A DNA stretch of 64,000 bases from Eustoma russellianum. Taxonomy: Eukaryota > Streptophyta > Magnoliopsida > Gentianales > Gentianaceae. A model generated the notes under the pieces. The model was not told the DNA's origin. It saw nothing but the letters and a program-made list of their open reading frames with translations, and did not search any database. Shown here piece by piece: positions 55,362 to 64,000 of this stretch (its first letter is position 1; each line of letters begins with the position of its first letter). The position numbers and the translations under genes are program-made. The DNA lies in contig AP025047.1 in the NCBI GenBank assembly GCA_036186865.1, positions 30,688,519-30,752,518 of the forward strand, given 5' to 3'.

Positions 55362-58300
55362 TGTTGAGAAATATGTTTGGATAATTTTCAAAGTCATGAT
55401 TTTAAGTGATGAATACTTAAAAATGTCACATATGGTGTTATAAATGAAAGAGTTGAATAAGTGAAGAAAAATGACACGATGTCTAGGGTTGTTAGAAATA
55501 TTTTTCTAAAATGTGATAAAATAGTTGTTTTTATTTTTACATGATTTATATATGTTTATCATGTTGTGATTATGTGATTTTTATGATGATAATATCTTGT
55601 GACTAATATGCCCTCGAAGTTTCTACAACTTACCAAAAAGGGCAAAAGTGGTATTTTGAGTTTTGTAGGTACTCGACATGGTGAATATGATTCAAGAAGA
55701 TATTATCATCTTATTTATTATCAAGAAGGTGTTATTATATTTAACTCTGACCATCGGGGTCATTTCTGGAGTTTTATCTCACTAGGGGCATTTTGGTCAT
55801 TTTACCCCCGAAGACAGTTTTATAGCGGGATATGTGACGGTATTCGATGTCACGTTCTATTTTCTCTTGAAGACTCTTATATATATGTTATTGGAGGTTC
55901 TTAATCATCATCTTTCAGAGATTACAAGGTGTCCTTGGTGCAAGATTCATCACAATATGTCAAGGAGAAATGGGAATTTTGATATTATATGTTGACATAA
56001 CCTTGTCAACTATTATTTGTTGATTTCTCCTCAAAAATCTGAGTTGGTATACATATACACAGCCTCCAAAACGTGATTATACAGGTGGTGATGATGTTTT
56101 TCTCATTTTATGAGTTGGAGACAAGAAGACAAACCAAAAGCAAGCTAGTTGGCAAAAGTTGCCAACTTGAAATTTCAAATTTGAATGTAATGGAGACAAG
56201 ATTGTTGGAAATGATTATGGAGGTGTTTTAATTCAAAAATTCTCAGCCATCACATGGTCTAAAAGTTGGAGGGAATATGCCATCAATTCACTCTATAAAT
56301 AGAAGGCAAGGTGAAGAAGAGAAGACACACACTTGAAAGCAAAAATTGAAGATTGTTGTCTTGCTATTCTATTTTGATATTTTCGTTCATACTTTGTGTA
56401 GCTAAGGTGTTACATTTCTAGTTGTTGTCCAGCTACACTATACACACCTTCTTGTGTCTTATTTGTAAGATTGATTAGCCAAATCTATAAGGCTGCATCA
56501 ATAGGTGATAGAGGTGTTGCAACCAAGAGTTGCATAAAGGTGTTCATCCAAGTCTTGAATAGGGTTGGTGTTTAACCCAAGGATCAAGCTTGGTTCCTGC
56601 TGTAATTTGGTTCATACCATAGTGAAATCCAAGGAAAGGTGTTCCTGGAGTAGGTCACATTGACCGAACCAGGATAAATTCTTGGTGTTCTTGTCTTCTT
56701 TACATTTTTCTGTTTTCTGCCCTTTTTCACTACAGATTTCACACAATTTTTCACGTTTTGAAAAAATAGGTAAAAACTTTCAAAATTCGTGATTTTTGGT
56801 GAAGTTATACTTCAGACTGTTAGTTTTCATTTGCAATAAGAATCACTTGATTTGAGCAAGGGAAAGTTAGTCTCTCAGTCATTGCAAGATAACTGCTCCA
56901 ATCTGGCTGCAATCTGACCAGTTTTGAGAAAACTTTAATTCTGTATTTATCCATAATTGTTTGAGGTCAGGGCCTTTTGAAACATTAACTAGACTTTCTA
57001 AGGAGTGTTTNNNNNNNNNNATATATGTTTATCATGTTATGATTATGTGATTTTTATGATGATAATATCTTGTGACTAATATGCCCTCGAAGTTTCTACA
57101 ACTTACCAAAAAGGGCAAAAGTGGTATTTTGAGTTTTGTAGGTACTCGACATGGTGAATATGATTCAAGAAGATATTATCATCTTATTTATTATCAAGAA
57201 GGTGTTATTATATTTAACTCTGACCATCGGGGTCATTTCTGGAGTTTTATCTCACTAGGGGCATTTTGGTCATTTTACCCCCGAAGACAGTTTTATAGCG
57301 GGATATGTGACGGTATTCGATGTCACGTTCTATTTTCTCTTGAAGACTCTTATATATATGTTATTGGAGGTTCTTAATCATCATCTTTCAGAGATTACAA
57401 GGTGTCCTTGGTGCAAGATTCATCACAATATGTCAAGGAGAAATGGGAATTTTGATATTATATGTTGACATAACCTTGTCAACTATTATTTGTTGATTTC
57501 TCCTCAAAAATCTGAGTTGGTATACATATACACAGCCTCCAAAACGTGATTATACAGGTGGTGATGATGTTTTTCTCATTTTATGAGTTGGAGACAAGAA
57601 GACAAACCAAAAGCAAGCTAGTTGGCAAAAGTTGCCAACTTGAAATTTCAAATTTGAATGTAATGGAGACAAGATTGTTGGAAATGATTATGGAGGTGTT
57701 TTAATTCAAAAATTCTCAGCCATCACATGGTCTAAAAGTTGGAGGGAATATGCCATCAATTCACTCTATAAATAGAAGGCAAGGTGAAGAAGAGAAGACA
57801 CACACTTGAAAGCAAAAATTGAAGATTGTTGTCTTGCTATTCTATTTTGATATTTTCGTTCATACTTTGTGTAGCTAAGGTGTTACATTTCTAGTTGTTG
57901 TCCAGCTACACTATACACACCTTCTTGTGTCTTATTTGTAAGATTGATTAGCCAAATCTATAAGGCTGCATCAATAGGTGATAGAGGTGTTGCAACCAAG
58001 AGTTGCATAAAGGTGTTCATCCAAGTCTTGAATAGGGTTGGTGTTTAACCCAAGGATCAAGCTTGGTTCCTGCTGTAATTTGGTTCATACCATAGTGAAA
58101 TCCAAGGAAAGGTGTTCCTGGAGTAGGTCACATTGACCGAACCAGGATAAATTCTTGGTGTTCTTGTCTTCTTTACATTTTTCTGTTTTCTGCCCTTTTT
58201 CACTACAGATTTCACACAATTTTTCACGTTTTGAAAAAATAGGTAAAAACTTTCAAAATTCGTGATTTTTGGTGAAGTTATACTTCAGACTGTTAGTTTT

Positions 58301-58854
58301 CATTTGCAATAAGAATCACTTGATTTGAGCAAGGGAAAGTTAGTCTCTCAGTCATTGCAAGATAACTGCTCCAATCTGGCTGCAATCTGACCAGTTTTGA
58401 GAAAACTTTAATTCTGTATTTATCCATAATTGTTTGAGGTCAGGGCCTTTTGAAACATTAACTAGACTTTCTAAGGAGTGTTTTGATATAAAGATTAATC
58501 TTTTTGGTCAAGTATTCAAAGAGAAATACATTTTACAAAATCAACAACATTCTGTCCAATTCTATCCTGTTTGACCATCTGAATCTTTTTATTTGTTTGA
58601 AGGGTCAAACGATCTTATTTGTAACTGATTTTTGGACAGAGTCTTGCTAACACATTGAAGTTCAATTATGGAAATTTTCACGAGTTTTGGAGTTGTGTAT
58701 ATTTATTTGTGAATTTTTCAAAAACGGCTTCTGAATCTGAGGTGGTCTCAGATTCTGTTTTCAAATGGGATTTTAACAAAGGGTTGTAGTGTAATTTCCG
58801 CTAACCACTATTCACCCCCTCTAGTGGTGTTTATTGCAGGTGCACGGTCCAACA
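55362..58854 (+). repeat. 5' LTR with a gap-flanking duplication
   Basis: Begins TGTTGAGAAATATG and ends CGGTCCAACA, then PBS. Positions 55548-57010 recur at 57021-58483 across a 10-N gap with one difference seen (GTTGTG versus GTTATG). Without the repeat the LTR would be about 2.0 kb. A 101-residue frame in it (55599, 57072, 63440) is carried by the LTR and is not a known gene. Confidence 0.9.
57011..57020. other. Assembly gap (10 N)
   Basis: Ten N bases between two near-identical 1463-bp blocks. Confidence 0.99.
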
Positions 58855-58856
58855 TT

Positions 58857-58869
58857 TGGTATCAGAGCC
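58857..58869 (+). promoter_or_regulatory. Primer-binding site (initiator Met tRNA)
   Basis: TGGTATCAGAGCC two bases after the LTR end; the standard plant Copia priming site. Confidence 0.95.
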
Positions 58870-59059
58870 AGACCAACACCACTCAAAAGAAGCAAGATTC
58901 AACAACGTACAAACAAGACAAGGCTAAGAAGCAAGAAATCATAGTTTCATGTTAATCCCAAATCAAGAAGGTTTGGTGCATTTGAACACTTCAAGAAGGT
59001 TTGGAACATTTGTATTCACTTGATTAAAGATTCAAGGTATTCATCTAAAATCATACATC

Positions 59060-59683
59060 ATGTCATCTATCTCTCATAAAGGAGCGTTCTCAAAGTCTAC
59101 AAAAGAGGTAACATCTACTCCTGATTTTGATTCTGATAATGAGATGACTTTCGATGAAATGTATGATGAATTCATGAAAATGCATGCTCATTGTAAAAGG
59201 TTGTCAAAAGAGAAAAAGAAACTAATTAAAGAAAATGACAAGTTGAAGACAACCAACTTGGAACTTTCTAATCAATTAGAGTCTTTCAAACAAGAGTCAT
59301 CAAATGCTCTTGATTCATTAAAGACTAAAATTGAGTCATCTAGAAATAATGAACAAACCTTAAGAATCGAAAATAGTGCGTTGAAAACCAAGATGCATGA
59401 TTATGAAAATAAAGTGTCTACACTTAAATCATGCAAACTATGCTTAGAGAAAACCTTAGAACAGTTTAAATCCGGTACAAACATGTTAGACACACTCATC
59501 TCATCACAAAAGTATGGTAATGATAAAACCGGCTTAGGCTATAAAGAAGAAAATAAAAAAGTAAATAAAAAGACTAAGTTTGTTTCATCTAGTACAAAGT
59601 TGCCATATAATACAATAAAATCAACTTTGACTGCTACATCTTCTTCTACACCTTCTTCTACTAATATCAAGGCAAAAATATGA
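59060..59683 (+). CDS. Truncated Sirevirus gag (coiled-coil part)
   Basis: A 207-residue open frame. From residue about 45 it is a long Lys/Glu/Leu helix (KKLIKENDKLKTTNLELSNQ) followed by SCKLCLEKTLEQFKSG, typical of the C-terminal half of Sirevirus gag. The N-terminal capsid-like domain and the zinc knuckle are missing, because only about 190 bases separate the primer-binding site from this ATG. It could oligomerise but not package RNA in the usual way. Confidence 0.75.
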   Translation: MSSISHKGAFSKSTKEVTSTPDFDSDNEMTFDEMYDEFMKMHAHCKRLSKEKKKLIKENDKLKTTNLELSNQLESFKQESSNALDSLKTKIESSRNNEQTLRIENSALKTKMHDYENKVSTLKSCKLCLEKTLEQFKSGTNMLDTLISSQKYGNDKTGLGYKEENKKVNKKTKFVSSSTKLPYNTIKSTLTATSSSTPSSTNIKAKI

Positions 59684-60535
59684 TACACCCATAAAAGCAC
59701 ATAGGCATAAACATACATCTAGACCAAACTTTGCATCTAGACAACCTAGAAATTATGCCTATATGTATACAAATGCAACGAGACATAATAAAATGCATTC
59801 AACATATTATAAACCTAAGTATAGGCAACACTCTTATAAGTCTTATAGAAATGCCTATGAACACACTTAAACTGCGCCATTCAAGAAACAAAATCGCATG
59901 CCTTATGCACATTATAAAATTCGGCCATCCTATAATGATTATCAACCATGGCACAACATGTATAACAATGCATCTTCACTTATGTGGAATAATCATGTAT
60001 ATGCTAATTCCTCTTATTTTTCAAATTATAACAATGCTAAAAATGTGCCTAGAAGGTATATTCAAGTTTGGATACCTAAGGGATATCTAAACAAGAATAG
60101 TGCCCCTAACATTCAAGGACTCAAATAAAGGGTACCTAAAACTTTGTCTCCATTGTAGGATAAACGCAAGGAATGCAAGAAGGAGGCAAAGTCAAAGAAT
60201 CTAAAAACCAAATGGTTTTTAGATAGTGGATGTTCGAGGCATATGACGGGGAACCCCAAACTATTCATCGAATTAGAACATATCAAGAATGGAGGAAAAG
60301 TAACATTCGGTGACAACAACAAAGGAAAAGTTTTTGGAAAAGGAACAATTGGGGACCCTAACACATTTCAAATACGAAATGTGTTATTAGTAAGCAATCT
60401 ATCTTATAATTTACTTAGCATTTCTCAACTTATAGATTGGGGTTATAATGTCTCCTTTCTTCCCAATTCTTGTGATATAATAAATGAAAAAGGAGAAACG
60501 GTTTAAAAGGAAATAGAGATGGAAATATTTATACT
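59684..60535 (+). pseudogene. Gag end and protease remnant
   Basis: An Asn/Tyr-rich gag end (YYKPKYRQH, then YIQVWIPKGYLN) in shifting frames is followed by protease. The active site is preserved as WFLDSGCSRHMTG near 60215, and VLLVSNLSYNLLSISQLIDW follows. Stops lie at 59683, 59870, 60128 and 60506. Confidence 0.8.
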
Positions 60536-60550
60536 CTTACCTTAGATAAC

Positions 60551-61564
60551 ATGTTAGATTCTAAGGTTAAGTTTCTAATATCACATGACTTAGATGTAAA
60601 TTTATGGCATAGAAGATTAGGCCATATAGGAATTTCAACTATTAAGAAATTGTCTAAGAAGAATTTAATTAAAGGAATGCCTAAGTTAGACTTAGATAAT
60701 TTTCAAATGTGTGAAACATGTATTAAGGGAAAACACATTAAAGAAACCTTAAAACCGAAACATGAAGTGAGTACTAGTCATGTACTAGAATTGCTTCACT
60801 TAGACTTATTTGGTCCAAGTAGGACAAGAAGTCTAGGTGGACACTACTATGTGTGTGTCATAGTAGATGATTACTCACGCTACACATGGACGTTCTTCTT
60901 AACACACAAAGACGATGCTCCATTAGCAATCGAAACCCTTATTAAGCAACTTGAAAACATTTATGAAGAAAATGTTAAAAGAATTAGAAGCGATAGAGGT
61001 GGAGAATTTAAAAACAAAGACGTAATCAAATTTTGCGAACTATATGGAATCAAACATGAATTCTCACCACCTAGAACACCACAACTCAATGGAGTTGTTG
61101 AACGTAAAAATAGAACGACTCAAGAAGTTGCTAGGACAATGCTGTGTGAAAATAAATTACCTAAATATTTATGGGCTGAAGCTGTTAGTTGTGCATGCTA
61201 TATTATAAATAGGCTCACTATTAGAAAGAAATTAAATAAAACGCCTTATGAATTGCTAAACAATAGACAACCTAAGATAGATTATCTTAAAGTATTTGGA
61301 TGTAAATGTTTTGTGCTGAACACTAAGGATAATCTAGATAAATTTGAACAAAAGTCTATTGAATGCATATCAGTTGGGTATTCAACTAACTCAAGAGCAT
61401 ATAGGTGTTATAATCCTGCATCTAGAAAGATAATTGAATCCATACATGTGAAATTCAATGAAAATGCATGCTTTGAAGTTAGTGATAAACATCAACATAA
61501 ACAAGAAACAGATGTTGAAAATATGTTTAATGATGATGTATTACAAGGAATAAGGCTAGACTAG
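60551..61564 (+). pseudogene. Sirevirus integrase
   Basis: A 337-residue open frame. Zinc-binding HHCC: LWHRRLGHIG and CETCIKGKH. Catalytic D, D, E: IVDDYSRYTW, IRSDRGGEF and NGVVERKNRT. The C-terminal GKE-like part follows (VFGCKCFVLN, ISVGYSTNSRAYRCYN). The core is complete, but the fusion to RT is broken: after DDVLQGIR the linker and RT start are deleted. Confidence 0.87.
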
Positions 61565-62877
61565 CCGCACAAGGTTATAATCAACAAGAAGGAATAGATT
61601 ATAAAGAAACCTTTGCACCCGTTGCACGATTACTTGCGATTGCAAGTCTAAGCAAAATTAAGCTCTTCTAAATGGATGTCAAGAGTGCGTTCTTGAATGG
61701 ATACATCCAAGAAGAGGTGTTTGTCAAACAACCACCTGGATTCGAAGATCCAAAGAATCCTAACCATGTTTATAAGCTTAAGAAAGCTCTATATGGTTTA
61801 AAACAAGCTCCAAGAGCTTGGTATCATAGATTTGCAAACTTTCTTATTGCAAATAATTATCAAAGGGGGACCATCGACAACACATTATTCCTAAGAAGAA
61901 AAGGTAATGATTTGTTAATAGTTCAAATATACGTAGATAATATAATCTTTGGTTCAACCAACCCTACTTTAGTAAAAGACTTCGAAGAATGTATGAAGTC
62001 AGAGTTTGAAATGTAAATGGTAGGAGAGTTGAATTATTTTTTAGGACTTCAAATCAAACAAACCCCTCAAGGAATTCACATTGGCCAACTTAAGTATGTC
62101 AATGATATGATTAAGAAGTTTGGTTTTGAAGAGTTGAAACCTACAACTACCCCAATGAGTGTTAGTACCAAACTTGATAAGGATGAAAATGGTAAACCTT
62201 TTGATGACACACTTTATAGGTCTATGATTGGCTCATTGTTATGCTTAACTGCATCAAGACCTGATATTATGTTTAGTGTGTGTGCTAGGTTTCAATCTTG
62301 TCCTAAGGTATCACATTACAATGCAGTGAAAAAGATCTTTAGATATCTTAAGCATACACCTCACTTAGGATTGTGGTATGATAGAAACGCTAAGTTGGAA
62401 TTACACGCATATAGTGACGCTGATTTTGGTGGTTGCAGGTTAGATAGAAAATCCACTAGCGGTACATGTCAATTCATAGGAACCAATTTGATCTCTTGGT
62501 TTTCTAAAAAGCAAGCTAGTGTAGCTCTTTCTACCACTGAAGCCGAGTATATCGCTTTGAGTTTATGTACTACCCAAATACTTTGGCTTAAACAGCAACT
62601 TAGTGATTTTGGCATTAAAATGAATAAGATTCCAATTTTCTGCGATAGCACAAGTGCAATCAATCTTTCACGGAATCCGGTGCTTCATTCTAAGGCCAAA
62701 CACATTGAGGTGCGATATCACTTTCTTTGTGATCATGTTCAAAATGTGGATATAGTGATAAACCACATAAGAACTGATCATCAAATCGCTGATATCTTCA
62801 CCAAACCCCTTAATCAAGCCACTTTTGAAAACTTACGAGCCAAATTAGGAATGATGACTTACGATACCATTGTATAG
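61565..62877 (+). pseudogene. Sirevirus RT and RNase H
   Basis: RT resumes at AAQGYNQQEGIDYKETFAPV with the first part of RT missing. A stop at 61669, then MDVKSAFLNGYIQEEVFVKQ and ALYGLKQAPRAWYHRF. The YVDD site reads YVDN (QIYVDNIIFGS near 61930). A stop at 62014 falls between SEFEM and MVGELNYFLGLQIKQT. RNase H runs to 62875 (AYSDADFGGCRLDRKSTSG, STTEAEYIALSLCTTQILWL, DSTSAINLSRNPVLHSKAKH, IADIFTKPLN) and looks complete. Confidence 0.88.
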
Positions 62878-62904
62878 TTCTATCTTTTGCATGATTTGCA
62901 AAAT

Positions 62905-63202
62905 AAAGGGGGAGATAGAATAAGAACATGATTTTAGTTGGTAAGTCATGTTTTAGTTGGTAAGTCATGATGAATCATATGCCATGATGAATCATATGCT
63001 AAGTTTTTACTGGTATAAATTTTGGAGCATAGGTTAAGGGGGAGAGTATGAGTTGAGGGGGAGCGGCATACTATTTAAAAGTTGAAAACATAGTTGAAAA
63101 CATTTGGTTAAACTTTTGGTTAACATTTGGTTAAACTTTTGGTTATAAGTTGTGACATTAAAATCATGTTAGGTTATTTTGAAAATCATCCAAAAGGGGG
63201 AA
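62905..63202 (+). promoter_or_regulatory. Multiple polypurine tracts before the 3' LTR
   Basis: AAAGGGGGAGATAG near 62907, AAGGGGGAGAG near 63037, GAGGGGGAG near 63056 and CAAAAGGGGGAA at 63191-63202. The last one abuts the LTR and is the expected plus-strand priming site. Confidence 0.8.
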
Positions 63203-64000
63203 TGTTGAGAAATATGTTTGGATAATTTTCAAAGTCATGATTTTAAGTGATGAATACTTAAAAATGTCACATATGGTGTTATAAATAAAAGAGTTGAATA
63301 AGAGAAGAAAAATGACACGATGTCTAGGGTTGTTAGAAATATTTTTCTAAAATGTGATAAAATAGTTGTTTTTATTTTTACATGATTTATATATGTTTAT
63401 CATGTTGTGATTATGTGATTTTTATGATGATAATATCTTGTGACTAATATGCCCTCGAAGTTTCTACAACTTACCAAAAAGGGCAAAAGTGGTATTTTGA
63501 GTTTTGTAGGTACTCGACATGGTGAATATGATTCAAGAAGATATTATCATCTTATTTATTATCAAGAAGGTGTTATTATATTTAACTCTGACTATCGGGG
63601 TCATTTCTGGAGTTTTATCTCACTAGGGGCATTTTGGTCATTTTACCCCCGAAGACAGTTTTATAGCGGGATATGTGACGGTATTCGATGTCACGTTCTA
63701 TTTTCTCTTGAAGACTCTTATATATATGTTATTGGAGGTTCTTAATCATCATCTTTCAGAGATTACAAGGTGTCCTTGGTGCAAGATTCATCACAATATG
63801 TCAAGGAGAAATGGGAATTTTGATATTATATGTTGACATAACATTGTCAACTATTATTTGTTGATTTCTCCTCAAAACTCTGAGTTGGTATACATATACA
63901 CAGCCTCCAAAACGTGATTATACAGGTGGTGATGATGTTTTTCTCATTTTATGAGTTGGAGACAAGAAGACAAACCAAAAGCAAGCTAGTTGGCAAAAGT
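63203..64000 (+). repeat. 3' LTR, cut by the window end
   Basis: Starts TGTTGAGAAATATG and follows the 5' LTR closely. Differences seen include ATAAAAG for ATGAAAG, CTATCGG for CCATCGG and ACATTGTC for ACCTTGTC. Confidence 0.93.

Larger units (their letters stand above)
55362..64000 (+). mobile_element. Young Sirevirus-type Copia element, defective
   Basis: 5' LTR from 55362, primer-binding site at 58857, gag and pol remnants to 62877, several polypurine tracts, and a 3' LTR from 63203 that runs off the window. The first 800 bases of the two LTRs differ at about five positions by eye. Coding has internal deletions and stops (see the parts). No env-like ORF follows RNase H. Confidence 0.92.

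Noticed and set aside
55599..55904. 101-residue ORF repeated at 55599, 57072 and 63440
   Set aside because: All three copies lie at the same place in the LTR of one element, so recurrence comes from LTR duplication and the assembly repeat rather than from gene conservation.

Overview
This is plant nuclear DNA built almost entirely from transposable elements nested in one another. The element set is typical of a eudicot: Copia elements including Sirevirus-type ones, a Gypsy-type solo LTR, an En/Spm-like CACTA, a hAT remnant, LINEs whose ORF1 has DUF4283 plus a zinc knuckle, and tRNA-derived SINEs. Three SINEs of the TS type, one with a clear (TTG)n tail, suggest an asterid, but the species cannot be named. 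No bacterial or organellar genes were seen. No intact host gene was found, only two short exon-like blocks on the minus strand.

Layout. At 1-3430 a decayed LINE is split by a SINE, a hAT element (exact 8-bp target duplication) and a TS-type SINE. A second LINE, with ORF1 only, runs from about 3440 to 12750 and is split by a 7.8-kb CACTA element (4736-12577). The CACTA carries a broken TNP2-like transposase, a broken multi-exon TNPA-like gene and a small intact antisense gene. At 12885-21433 lie an LTR-like block, a SINE and a decayed minus-strand Copia whose 5' LTR is cut and joined to the 3' end of a plus-strand Copia. A complete minus-strand Copia with both LTRs occupies 21434-27381. Two tandem ORF1-only LINE copies, each bounded by TA-rich microsatellite, occupy 27638-31917; the second has an intact 512-residue ORF. 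SINEs, an exon-like block and an RTE-type LINE fragment follow (32400-34965). A Sirevirus-like element (35085-45895) has a 3.8-kb Gypsy-type solo LTR in its 5' LTR and a TS SINE in its integrase, and is fused to a truncated second Copia (45896-47335). At 47.3-50.4 kb there is AT-rich DNA with microsatellites, a three-unit repeat and a SINE. A compact, deleted minus-strand Copia is at 50402-53750. From 55362 to the window end there is a young Sirevirus-type element with near-identical LTRs but a deleted, interrupted coding region. Its 5' LTR contains a 10-N gap flanked by a 1463-bp duplicate, most likely an assembly artefact.

How the parts relate. Nesting gives a relative order of insertion: old LINEs and degenerate Copias were invaded by SINEs, hAT and CACTA, and the 55-64 kb element is the youngest. 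Almost every coding region is broken, so movement now would mostly need proteins supplied in trans. The parts that look unusually well kept are the 512-residue ORF1 at 30056-31594, the antisense CACTA mini-gene at 5351-5683 and the Copia at 21434-27381.
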